From Lachnospiraceae bacterium (lineage in GTDB: Bacteria; Bacillota; Clostridia; Lachnospirales; Lachnospiraceae): a DNA stretch of 64,000 nt. Below, one piece after another: positions 50,746 to 60,071 of this stretch. How positions within the stretch are numbered: the stretch's first letter is position 1; the number at the start of each line of letters is the position of its first letter. Under the pieces are notes generated by a model that did not search any database, was not told the origin of the DNA, and was given only the letters and a program-made list of their open reading frames with translations. The DNA lies in the NCBI GenBank assembly GCA_022788085.1, contig JALEWA010000027.1:1-64000 (forward strand), written 5' to 3'. Position numbers and translations under genes: made by a program.

Positions 50746-51579
50746 TTGAGAGAGGAAATCAACTACAGCATTCTTGTAGTCTGTCTGAACGCAGGACAAA
50801 GACTGCTTGATACTATAGACAGCATCATATGTCAGGACTATCAAAACTATGAGATTATCATTAAGGATGGAGAATCCACAGATGGTTCTATAGAGCGAGT
50901 AAAAGAAAAGTATGCAGCTTTCGAAGATAAAATGCATATTTTTGTCAGGAAAGATGCAGGAATCTATGATGCCATGAATCAGGCGATCACCTATGCTAAA
51001 GGAGAATATTATCTGTTCCTGAATACAGGGGATTCTTTTTATGATGAACACGTTCTTAAAAAAATAACGGATGGTATATATACAAAACTGGATGAATTGG
51101 GGAAAATGCCGGATATTGTGTATGGTAATCTATATCATAAAGCATTGGATAATGTCATCTATGCATCTCCTAAAATCAATGATTTCACCTGTTACCGTAA
51201 TGTTCCCTGCCATCAGACCTGCTTTTACCATAAGAGCATGTTTACAGAGAGAGGCTATGAGCCGAAATATAATGTAAGAGCAGATTATGAGCATTTCTTA
51301 TGGTGTTTTTATGAGAAGAAAGCAAGGATCTGCTATCTTCCGGTGATGACAGCTTCCTACGAGGGCGGTGGCTATTCGGAAACGGAGGAACACAGGAAAC
51401 AGTCAGCAAAGCAGCATAAGGAAATTACACAACATTATATGGGGAAAGCAAAGGCTTTCAAATATAAGCTGATTCTGTTGTTAACGCTTGCACCGCTTCG
51501 CAGCTTTTTGGCAGGAAATAAGTATTTTTCAAAAATATATAATGCAGCAAAAACAATGATTTACCGCTTGAGAAAATAA
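50746..51579 (+). CDS. Family 2 glycosyltransferase (TTG start)
   Basis: YSILVVCLNAGQRLLDTIDSIICQDYQNYEIIIKDGESTDGSIE, DAGIYDAMNQAITYAKGEYYLFLNTGDSFYD. Confidence 0.92.
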   Translation: MREEINYSILVVCLNAGQRLLDTIDSIICQDYQNYEIIIKDGESTDGSIERVKEKYAAFEDKMHIFVRKDAGIYDAMNQAITYAKGEYYLFLNTGDSFYDEHVLKKITDGIYTKLDELGKMPDIVYGNLYHKALDNVIYASPKINDFTCYRNVPCHQTCFYHKSMFTERGYEPKYNVRADYEHFLWCFYEKKARICYLPVMTASYEGGGYSETEEHRKQSAKQHKEITQHYMGKAKAFKYKLILLLTLAPLRSFLAGNKYFSKIYNAAKTMIYRLRK

Positions 51580-51603
51580 ATATGTTAAGGTATTGGGAGG
51601 AAT

Positions 51604-52908
51604 TTGATGAGAGTATTATGGCTATGTAACATTATGCTTCCATTTATTGCAAAAAGTTTGGGACAGAGAATTGTAGTAAAGGAAGGCTGGCTGTCAGGGC
51701 TTGCATCTAAGCTGATGCAGAATAAAGACACTAATAACATAACACTTGCTATTTGCTTTCCGGCATCGAATGATCTAAATTTTGTATCAGGAGATGATTC
51801 CCTTTTTCTAAAGAATTCCGTAAAGGGTGTAGCTTATTATGTGTTCCGGGAGGATACCGTACATCCGGAGAATTATGATGCATCCATGGAAGAAAGCCTT
51901 GGTGCGATTATTCAGGATTTTGAACCGGATATTGTTCACATATTTGGTACGGAATATCCGCATACGCTAGCTTGTGTAAAGGCCTTTGGAAGGCCGGAGA
52001 GAACCTTGGTTGGAATCCAGGGACTTTGCGGAGCTATTGCAGAGGTATATATGGCTGATTTGCCATATTCTGTCCAGAAGAAAAAGACTTTTCGTGACAT
52101 CCTGAAAAAGGATGGTTTGCTAGAGCAGCAGCAGAAATTTGTGCAGCGCGGTGAACATGAGAAGGAAGCACTTTCCTTAGTTGGTCATGTAACAGGACGA
52201 ACAGATTTCGACAGGGAAGAGACAAAGAAGCTGGCACCGCAGGCTAAATACCATTTTATGAACGAAACGCTTCGTGATGAGTTTTACCATGAATGCTGGA
52301 ATATCGATAGAATACAACGGTATTCCCTGTTCTTGAGTCAGGGAAATTATCCGATCAAGGGGCTTCATTATGTTCTGGATATTTTGCCGGAGATTGTTGA
52401 AAAATATCCTGAAACAATGGTTTATGTGGCAGGTGATGTGATTACAGCGAATAAAAGCATTAAGGATAAGATTAAGATTTCAGGTTATGGAAAGTATCTG
52501 CTTGATCTCATTCATAAAAAGAAACTGGATGATTATGTTAAATTCGTAGGAAGCCTTAATTCAGATAAAATATGCGCAAGATATTTAAAAACACATGTAT
52601 TTTTATGCCCGTCTGCGATTGAGAATTCCCCTAACTCTGTTGGGGAAGCCATGCTGCTTGGCGTTCCGGTTGTCAGTGCAGATGTAGGTGGAGTGCATAA
52701 TCTTTTGACACATAACCGTGATGGTATTCTTTATGAGAAGAACCAGCCACAGCAGTTAAAGGATGCAATCCTTCGTATTTTTGGTGATGACAAGCTTGCC
52801 TTAAGTATGTCTTCCAATGCAAGGGAACATGCACGGATTACGCACGATGCAGAGAAGAATTACCGCAGATTATTGGAGATTTATCATGAAATTAACCATA
52901 GTATCTAA
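51604..52908 (+). CDS. GT4-family glycosyltransferase (GT-B)
   Basis: LWLCNIMLP, PDIVHIFGTEYPHTLA, VFLCPSAIENSPNSVGEAMLLGVPVVSADVGGVHNLLTH. Confidence 0.9.
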   Translation: MMRVLWLCNIMLPFIAKSLGQRIVVKEGWLSGLASKLMQNKDTNNITLAICFPASNDLNFVSGDDSLFLKNSVKGVAYYVFREDTVHPENYDASMEESLGAIIQDFEPDIVHIFGTEYPHTLACVKAFGRPERTLVGIQGLCGAIAEVYMADLPYSVQKKKTFRDILKKDGLLEQQQKFVQRGEHEKEALSLVGHVTGRTDFDREETKKLAPQAKYHFMNETLRDEFYHECWNIDRIQRYSLFLSQGNYPIKGLHYVLDILPEIVEKYPETMVYVAGDVITANKSIKDKIKISGYGKYLLDLIHKKKLDDYVKFVGSLNSDKICARYLKTHVFLCPSAIENSPNSVGEAMLLGVPVVSADVGGVHNLLTHNRDGILYEKNQPQQLKDAILRIFGDDKLALSMSSNAREHARITHDAEKNYRRLLEIYHEINHSI

Positions 52909-54091
52909 TTATATTAATCATCATCAGATTCCATTATCCAATGAGCTATATCAGAAGCTCGGTGGCGATTTTGCCTTTATCCAGACAGAACCAATGGAGG
53001 AGGACAGGGTAAAAATGGGCTGGGGAAGTGAGATTGCTTCGATTCCCTATCTAAAGCTTTATTATGAGGAGCCGGAAAACTGTGCAAAGCTCATGATGGA
53101 TAGTGACATTGTGATTTTTGGTGGTGTAGAGGATGAAAATTATATAAAGCCAAGACTTCAGGCAGGAAAGATTGTCATTCGTGCCAGTGAGCGTTTGTAT
53201 CGCGAGGGACAGTGGAAATCAATCTCACCCAGGGGTAGAAAGAAGAAGTATGAGGATCATACGCAATATCGTGACAGCCAGGTTTATCTTCTTTGTCATG
53301 GGGCTTATGTCGCTTCTGATTTTGAGATTATAAAGGCGTATCCGGAGAAAAAGTTTAAGTGGGGATATTTCCCGGAGGTGCATGAATATAATTTGGAGTC
53401 TCTATTTTTCCGTAAGCTGCATTTAGACGGAAATGGGAATCATCAGGTTAGCATTTTATGGGCAGGGCGTTTTCTAAAGCTAAAACATCCGGAATATGCA
53501 ATAAAAATCGCACGTTATTTAAAAAAAGAGGGTATTTCCTTCCATTTGGATATGGTAGGCGGTGGCGAGTTGGAAGATAAGCTTCACAGAATGTCCGAGA
53601 AATACCATCTGCAGGATGAGATAACCTTCCATGGTTTTCAACCACCCAAAAATGTGCGGAGATTTATGGAGGAAGCAGATATTTTCCTGTTTACCAGCAA
53701 TTATCTGGAAGGCTGGGGTGCTGTTTTAAATGAATCCATGAACAGTGCCTGTGCGGTTGTTGCAGGACATGGTATTGGTGCAGTTCCATTTCTGGTTCAG
53801 AATGAATATAACGGACTTGTCTATAAGACAGGAAATTATAAGGAATTTGAAGAACAGGTAGTAAGACTTGCTAAAGATGAGAAGCTTCGTAAGGAGCTTG
53901 GAATACATGCATATGAGACAATGGTTTCTCTTTGGAATCCTAAGGAAGCGGCAAAGCGTTTATATGAATTCTGTGAAGGACTTTTGCAGGGAAAGGTTGA
54001 GCCAAGAGAGGAAGGTCCATTAAGTATAGCACCTGTTATCAAACCGAAGGATGGATATGAATATGCAAGAAATCCTTATATAAAGCGTTAG
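52886..54091 (+). CDS. GT4-family glycosyltransferase (GT-B)
   Basis: LTIVSNYINHHQIPLSNELYQ, ILWAGRFLKLKHPEYAIKIA, ADIFLFTSNYLEGWGAVLNESMNSACAVVAGHGIGAVPFL. Confidence 0.92.
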   Translation: MKLTIVSNYINHHQIPLSNELYQKLGGDFAFIQTEPMEEDRVKMGWGSEIASIPYLKLYYEEPENCAKLMMDSDIVIFGGVEDENYIKPRLQAGKIVIRASERLYREGQWKSISPRGRKKKYEDHTQYRDSQVYLLCHGAYVASDFEIIKAYPEKKFKWGYFPEVHEYNLESLFFRKLHLDGNGNHQVSILWAGRFLKLKHPEYAIKIARYLKKEGISFHLDMVGGGELEDKLHRMSEKYHLQDEITFHGFQPPKNVRRFMEEADIFLFTSNYLEGWGAVLNESMNSACAVVAGHGIGAVPFLVQNEYNGLVYKTGNYKEFEEQVVRLAKDEKLRKELGIHAYETMVSLWNPKEAAKRLYEFCEGLLQGKVEPREEGPLSIAPVIKPKDGYEYARNPYIKR

Positions 54092-54104
54092 GAGCAATTA
54101 TTAC

Positions 54105-55250
54105 ATGAAACAGAAGAAGACAAAAAGCAGAATCTATGTCTGCCACACTTTTTACCATGTATATGTATCAGTTTTGAAGGAAATGAAGCTGCAAAGAGAG
54201 GCTAGTGCTTCGGGAGAGCCTTACCAAAGGGGCGATATTGCCTTAAGTGAAATTTCAACGAAGTTTGGAAATCTTGGTGAACGGTTATCCAAAACAGGTA
54301 TTTTTCATGAGGTATTGATGCTGGATGAAAAGAGAGAGGAATTTTTCCCGGAGCTTGCCAAGTATCGTAAGAATTACAGTAATATTTTGAAGCATATGAT
54401 AAACCGTATGATTTTCACGAAGAAGCTTCCAAAATGTGAAGAGCCATACATTACAATAGATTTTAAGGAATATCAGGATATTTATGTATTCTGTGACAGT
54501 GATCCGATTGGATATTATCTGAATTATAAGAAGATTTATTATCATGCTGTTGAGGACGGACTTGATTGTCTGAAAAATCTTGATGATGCTTATGTGGCGA
54601 ATCAAGGGCACTTTAAACTAAAGACCTGGTTTTCGAGACACAATCTCATTTTCATCATGAATGGATGGGGCAAGTATTGCCTTGATATGGAAATCAATGA
54701 CAGAAGTGTTGTACCTACAGATTGTCCAAGATTTGTTGAGGTTCCAAGGAAGCCTTTAGAGCAGGCTCTTACAGGTGAGCAGAAGAAAAAGATGGTTCAG
54801 GCATTTATTGAGGATGCAGATATGCTCTTAGAGCAGATGAAACCCCGGTATGAAGGTGAAGAGTTTGCCATGTTCCTTACAGAGCCTCATCCTGTTGATG
54901 AGGAAGCACGTAAAAGGGTATGCCTTGATGTTATTGCAAAGTATTGCCAGGGCTATCGGGTATTGATAAAACCGCATCCAAGGGATATGATAGATTATGT
55001 AACCTTATGTCCTGATTGTATCGTACTTCGCGGCAGGTTCCCGATTGAAGTGCTGAATATGTTTGAGGGACTTCATGTGAAGAAGGCAATCTCAATTCTT
55101 ACGACTGCTATGAATTCCATGGATTTTGTAGATGAGAAGATTAATCTTGGAGCCGCCTTTTGGGATGCTTATGAAGATCCCGAGAAGCATGCATTTAATA
55201 AGAAAGCCGGTCTGTCACTGGCAAATGAGCACAAAGTGGAGAATAAGTAA
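54105..55250 (+). CDS. Sialyltransferase/polysialyltransferase-like (GT52-type) glycosyltransferase
   Basis: RIYVCHTFYHVYVSVLKEM N-terminus, HAVEDGLDCL (D/E-D-G motif), YRVLIKPHPRD (HP motif), AISILTTAMNSM (S/T motif). Confidence 0.65.
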   Translation: MKQKKTKSRIYVCHTFYHVYVSVLKEMKLQREASASGEPYQRGDIALSEISTKFGNLGERLSKTGIFHEVLMLDEKREEFFPELAKYRKNYSNILKHMINRMIFTKKLPKCEEPYITIDFKEYQDIYVFCDSDPIGYYLNYKKIYYHAVEDGLDCLKNLDDAYVANQGHFKLKTWFSRHNLIFIMNGWGKYCLDMEINDRSVVPTDCPRFVEVPRKPLEQALTGEQKKKMVQAFIEDADMLLEQMKPRYEGEEFAMFLTEPHPVDEEARKRVCLDVIAKYCQGYRVLIKPHPRDMIDYVTLCPDCIVLRGRFPIEVLNMFEGLHVKKAISILTTAMNSMDFVDEKINLGAAFWDAYEDPEKHAFNKKAGLSLANEHKVENK

Positions 55251-57005
55251 ATGGTAAAAATTTTAAAGAAAATCAATATCTTAATGGATAAGAAGCAGAA
55301 GCGTTCCATGTTCGGTCTTTTGGTTATGATGGTAATATCAGCCGCTCTGGAGACGGGAACTGTTATGATGGTTATGGCAGTAGTAGAACTGATCATTAAT
55401 CCGGCAACATTAGAGCAGGGAGATACCTATAAAAAGATTTGTGAGCTGTTGAATTTAAGCGGAACGGTTCAGTTTTCCGTGCTTGCAATCCTTTTTTTGA
55501 TTTTTTTATATGTAGCAAAAAGTGCCTTTCAGTTCCTTTTGCAAAGAAACCTGTACCGTTTTGTATATTCTAACCAATTCAAGACAGCATCTAATTTAAT
55601 GAAGAGCTTTGTCAAGAAGAATTATGAATACTATCTGAATGCCGAAACCTCAGTCATTCAAAGAAGTATTACTGCTGATGTCAGCAATATGTATGCTTTG
55701 ATTCAGTCTGTATTGCAGATTGCATCGGAGACAATCGTAGCGCTGTTTCTTGTCATAGCACTTGCCATGCAGGACCCTGTGATGACAGTTATTATTGCTG
55801 TTCTTCTTCTGGTCACATTAATTGTGATTAAGAATATTATCAAGCCAATTATGAACCGGACCGGTAAAGAGAATCAGGATTACGGCGCAAGCATGTTCTC
55901 CTGGATTGCACAGACCATTCAGGGAATGAAAGATATCAAGGTTGCAGGTAAGGAGCAGTACTTTATCAATGAATATTGTAAGGTTGGCGAAGGCTATGTA
56001 AAGGCAATGGAACGTTTCAGCCTTTTCAATAATACACCAAAGCTTTTAATTGAGACTGTCTGTATGGCAGGGCTTCTTGGTTATATTCTGGTGTTGATCG
56101 TATCCGGTTCTGATGTGTCCGGCATGATTTCTCTCTTTGCAGCGTTTGGAATCGCAGCTATGCGTCTGTTGCCTGCTGCAAGCAGAATCAATAACCAGAT
56201 GACAAGTATGGCATTTAATGAGCCATTCTTTTTCAATGTCAGTGATAATCTGGTAGAGGAAACAGATGAAGAACATACGGATATTTCCTATGCTGTTGTA
56301 GCAAAGGAAAAGCTTCCGGTTACAAAAGCAGTTAACTTATGTGACATTACGTATCACTATCCGAATTCCGATAAATTGATTTTCAACCATGCCAGTGTCT
56401 CTTTCCCGATTGGAAAGTCGATTGGTGTTGTAGGTGCAAGTGGGGCAGGAAAAACAACGATTATTGATATCCTGCTTGGTCTTTTGAAGCTTCAGGGTGG
56501 TAAGGTCATGGCAGATGATGCAGATATTCAGGAGCATTACAGAGAATGGCTTGCCAATATCGGATATATTCCACAGATGATTTTCCTTCTGGATGCAGAT
56601 ATCAGAAAGAATGTTGCGTTTGGAGTACCGGAAGAGGAAATTGATGAAGAGAGGCTATGGTATGCCTTAAAGGAAGCACAGCTTGATGAATTTATCAAGA
56701 CCTTGCCGGAGGGCGTTAATACAGGTATCGGTGAACGTGGAATTCGTTTGTCCGGTGGACAAAGACAGCGTATCGGTATTGCAAGAGCATTGTATAACGA
56801 TCCAGAGGTATTAATCCTTGATGAGGCAACCTCAGCTCTTGATAACGATACAGAAGCAGCAATCATGGATTCCATTAATCGTTTGCATGGTAAGAAAACG
56901 TTGATTATCATTGCACACAGATTACAGACCATAGAGAAATGTGATATGGTATTTCGTGTAGAGGATGGAGCAATTGTTCAGGAAAGAAGTGTGAAAAATC
57001 CATAA
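55251..57005 (+). CDS. ABC transporter ATP-binding/permease (MsbA/PglK-type exporter)
   Basis: 584 aa; six TM, VGASGAGKTTIIDILLGLL, IRLSGGQRQRIGIARALYNDPEVLILDEATSALD. Confidence 0.94.
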   Translation: MVKILKKINILMDKKQKRSMFGLLVMMVISAALETGTVMMVMAVVELIINPATLEQGDTYKKICELLNLSGTVQFSVLAILFLIFLYVAKSAFQFLLQRNLYRFVYSNQFKTASNLMKSFVKKNYEYYLNAETSVIQRSITADVSNMYALIQSVLQIASETIVALFLVIALAMQDPVMTVIIAVLLLVTLIVIKNIIKPIMNRTGKENQDYGASMFSWIAQTIQGMKDIKVAGKEQYFINEYCKVGEGYVKAMERFSLFNNTPKLLIETVCMAGLLGYILVLIVSGSDVSGMISLFAAFGIAAMRLLPAASRINNQMTSMAFNEPFFFNVSDNLVEETDEEHTDISYAVVAKEKLPVTKAVNLCDITYHYPNSDKLIFNHASVSFPIGKSIGVVGASGAGKTTIIDILLGLLKLQGGKVMADDADIQEHYREWLANIGYIPQMIFLLDADIRKNVAFGVPEEEIDEERLWYALKEAQLDEFIKTLPEGVNTGIGERGIRLSGGQRQRIGIARALYNDPEVLILDEATSALDNDTEAAIMDSINRLHGKKTLIIIAHRLQTIEKCDMVFRVEDGAIVQERSVKNP

Positions 57006-57020
57006 ACGGAAGAATTTTCA
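56991..57020 (+). repeat. Hairpin overlapping ABC gene stop codon, sharing loop sequence with the 44004 module
   Basis: GTGAAAA...TTTTCAC with the segment CCATAAACGGAAG also found at 44013-44025. Confidence 0.6.
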
Positions 57021-57042
57021 CAAGCAAGAAAGGGTGTGGAGG

Positions 57043-58068
57043 ATGAAGCTTAGTATTGTAGTACCTGTGCATAACATGGCAGCAGGAAATAAATTGCGTT
57101 TCTGTTTGGATTCTCTTGTGAATCAGACAATTTCAGATTATGAAATCATAGCAGTGGATGATGCATCAACGGATGAATCCTTTACCATTCTAAAGGAGTA
57201 CGAATCAAAATATCCATGGAAATTCAAGGCTTTACAGTCCTATGAGAACAGAAAGCAGGGCGGGGCAAGAAACATGGGAATGGATATTGCAAAGGGAACC
57301 TGGCTTGGTTTTGTAGATTCGGATGACTGGGTAGCGCCTGATATGTATGAGAAGCTCGTGCGTAAGGCAGAGGAAACCGGTGCGGACGTAGTAGGCTGTG
57401 ATTATAATATGACAGATGAACAGAGCATGGAAATCGGCAAGGTGGTACCGAACAATACGGCTGACCAGACAGGCATTCTTAATATTGAAAAAGGCAAGCT
57501 TCTTGTTATGAATCCCGGTAGCATGGTAATTAAGATTTATTTGAAGGCTGTCATTGATGAAAACCATTTACGTTTCCCGGAAAAGACCTTTTATGAGGAT
57601 AATTGTGCCGCACCAATATGGATGCTACATTTTACACATTTTGAGAAGGTAGATGAGCCTTTATACTATTATTATCAGCATGAAGCCTCCACCGTTCATG
57701 AGATTAGCATGGAAAAATGTGAGGCAAGGCTGCTTATGGGCAAGAAGCTGATAGAAGAAGCAAGAAAATGCGGATTTTATAAAATGTATCGTAAGGAATT
57801 TGAATTTGCCTTCACAAAGCTTTATTATATGAATACATTGTATACGTATATGCTTGGAATGAAGCATCCAAAGCTGAATTTCCTGAATATGATAGCAAAG
57901 GGTATGATTCAGGAGTTCCCGGATTTCCAGGATAATCCTTATTATTTAAAAGAATATGATGAGGAACAGAAGAAAATGGCAGCATTACATATAAAGTCTC
58001 CATTTATGTTTCTGATTTATTTTAAGCTTTTATATGGATATCGTAAAATTACCGGAAAGATAAAATAA
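57043..58068 (+). CDS. Family 2 glycosyltransferase
   Basis: LSIVVPVHNMAAGNKLRFCLDSLVNQTISDYEIIAVDDASTDES, GGARNMGMDIAKGTWLGFVDSDDWV. Confidence 0.93.
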   Translation: MKLSIVVPVHNMAAGNKLRFCLDSLVNQTISDYEIIAVDDASTDESFTILKEYESKYPWKFKALQSYENRKQGGARNMGMDIAKGTWLGFVDSDDWVAPDMYEKLVRKAEETGADVVGCDYNMTDEQSMEIGKVVPNNTADQTGILNIEKGKLLVMNPGSMVIKIYLKAVIDENHLRFPEKTFYEDNCAAPIWMLHFTHFEKVDEPLYYYYQHEASTVHEISMEKCEARLLMGKKLIEEARKCGFYKMYRKEFEFAFTKLYYMNTLYTYMLGMKHPKLNFLNMIAKGMIQEFPDFQDNPYYLKEYDEEQKKMAALHIKSPFMFLIYFKLLYGYRKITGKIK

Positions 58069-58089
58069 AAAGTATAGGCAGGTAAGAAT

Positions 58090-59556
58090 ATGCAGTTTAC
58101 AACCTTTGAATTCGCAGTTTTTTTCCCCGTCGTAGTGTTATGCTTTTATATGATGCCAAAGAAAGTCAGGGCACTCTGGCTTCTCTTGGCAAGCTATTAT
58201 TTTTATATGGGCTGGAATCCCAAATATGCTTTACTGATTCTTGCTTCTACCGTGATTACCTATGTCTGTGCAAGATTCCTTGGGTGCATTGAGGAACAAA
58301 AGAAGCTTCCAAGAAGGCTGGTAATGGTCAGTGGTCTTGTTTTGAATCTTGTAATTCTTATTTTCTTTAAATATTTCTATTTTTTACATGATATGATATC
58401 TGATGTGATGTCACTTTTAGGATATACCCTGAAGGAGAGCCGCCTCGATATCATACTTCCTGTGGGCATTTCCTTTTATACCTTTCAGGCGTTAGGCTAT
58501 TTGATTGATGTGTATCGTGGAGATATCGAGCCTGAGAAAAATTTCATAAACTATGCGTTGTTTGTATCTTTCTTCCCACAACTTGTTGCGGGACCGATAG
58601 AAAGAAGCGGACATTTGCTGGGACAGATCAAAGAAATCACCAGGAAGCCTTCATGGAGCTTTGAAAAAGTTACCAGAGGTCTTCTGATGATGCTTTGGGG
58701 TTATTTTATGAAGCTTGTCATCGCAGACCGTGCAGCCATTCTTGTGGATGAGGTCTTTGGGGCATACTTCTTATTTGAGGGATCGGCTCTTTTATTTGGC
58801 TGCGTATTGTTTCTTGTACAGCTTTACTGTGATTTTGCAAGCTATTCTGCAATTGCTATTGGTGCAGCAGGAATCCTTGGAATCGAGCTTATGCCGAATT
58901 TTGCGGCGCCTTTCTTTTCAAAGAGCATTTCTGAGTTCTGGAGAAGATGGCACATATCGTTAAGTTCATGGCTTCGTGATTATGTATACATACCACTTGG
59001 TGGAAGCCGTTGCTCTAAGCCAAGACATTATCTGAATACGATGATTACCTTTCTGATTAGTGGATTGTGGCATGGCGCAAGCTGGCATTTTGTTTTTTGG
59101 GGAGCTATCCAGGGAGCAATGATTGTGATTGGTGATATGCTAAGTCCGTTGAAAAACCGGGTGAAGGAGAAAGCGCATATACATATGGAGGTAGTGCTTA
59201 CCTTCTCATTGTCTGTGGTGTCCTTTATCTTTTTCCGTGCAGATTCCGTCCGTGATGGATTTTATTATCTGGAGCGTATGGTTACGAGATTTGATATCTG
59301 GTCACTGACATCCGGCAATATTTATCATATGGGACTTGATACAAAAGAGATGGGTGTGTTATTTGGAGGAATACTGATTCTCTTTATAGTAGACTGGTGT
59401 TATGAGAAGAAAAAGCTTTATTTCGACACCTTAATTAAAAAACAGTGCCTTGCTGTACAATATGTGGCAGCCATTGGTCTGCTTCTTGCCATTTTCATCT
59501 TTGGAGTTTATGGACAAGGCTATGATGCCACACAGTTTATTTATTTTCAGTTCTAA
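58090..59556 (+). CDS. MBOAT family O-acyltransferase (AlgI/DltB-like)
   Basis: ILPVGISFYTFQALGYLIDVYRGDIEPEKNFINYALFVSFFPQLVAGPIERS, ISEFWRRWHISLSSWLRDYVYIPLGGSR, FLISGLWHGASWHFVFWG. Confidence 0.95.
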   Translation: MQFTTFEFAVFFPVVVLCFYMMPKKVRALWLLLASYYFYMGWNPKYALLILASTVITYVCARFLGCIEEQKKLPRRLVMVSGLVLNLVILIFFKYFYFLHDMISDVMSLLGYTLKESRLDIILPVGISFYTFQALGYLIDVYRGDIEPEKNFINYALFVSFFPQLVAGPIERSGHLLGQIKEITRKPSWSFEKVTRGLLMMLWGYFMKLVIADRAAILVDEVFGAYFLFEGSALLFGCVLFLVQLYCDFASYSAIAIGAAGILGIELMPNFAAPFFSKSISEFWRRWHISLSSWLRDYVYIPLGGSRCSKPRHYLNTMITFLISGLWHGASWHFVFWGAIQGAMIVIGDMLSPLKNRVKEKAHIHMEVVLTFSLSVVSFIFFRADSVRDGFYYLERMVTRFDIWSLTSGNIYHMGLDTKEMGVLFGGILILFIVDWCYEKKKLYFDTLIKKQCLAVQYVAAIGLLLAIFIFGVYGQGYDATQFIYFQF

Positions 59557-59564
59557 TATATTTA

Positions 59565-60038
59565 TTGGTACTAGAACCACCTATCTATTATTTGGGGCTG
59601 CATGTGTCTGGTTGGGCATATGGACACAAAAGCTAAGAGTTACTAAATGCCCTCTTCTGACAGCTTTGATTGGCACCCCCTTCCGGAAACTCGCTCAGTG
59701 CCCGTTGCAGACCATGCCACGTAATGAGTAAAGCGTTTTGTGCTATTTTCTTAATGGAGCAAGGAGGCATCAAGTCCTGCCAGTAGCATTGTTTGAGCGA
59801 AGCGAGTTTGCGAAGGGCAGGACTAATCAAAGATGCTGAACGCTCCATTTAGGAAATACCAAATAAGCGTCCCGAAATAAGTGGCATGGTCTGCAACGGG
59901 CGCTGGACTCAAACATTCCTATAGGGGGGTGCTTGCAGCCAGAAGAGGGCATTAAGGAACTCTAAAGCGTTTGCTTTAAATATGCCCAACCAGACACATG
60001 CAGTCAAAAGAGAGATAAATAGGTGGTTCTAGTACCAA
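59565..60038. other. 474-nt giant interrupted hairpin: putative large structured ncRNA or structured non-autonomous mobile element
   Basis: Seven nested helices: 59565-59584/60019-60038 (20 bp), 59598-59620/59981-60003 (23), 59647-59659/59940-59952 (13), 59673-59680/59925-59932 (8), 59696-59720/59881-59905 (25, one wobble), 59753-59760/59842-59849 (8), 59773-59781/59816-59824 (9). Confidence 0.85.
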
Positions 60039-60071
60039 AGACATACATTGAAGCGGAAAAGGGGGATTTGC

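Noticed and set aside
59450-59848. ORFs 59450-59731 (+) and 59633-59848 (-) as protein genes
   Set aside because: 59450-59731 overlaps the MBOAT 3' end and runs into the giant hairpin; 59633-59848 lies inside it; no RBS or recognisable protein. Structure explains the sequence better.
59565-60038. Group II intron or retron
   Set aside because: No reverse transcriptase and no GUGYG 5' end recognised; all main helices are nested in one long arm, unlike intron domain architecture or a short msr-msd.
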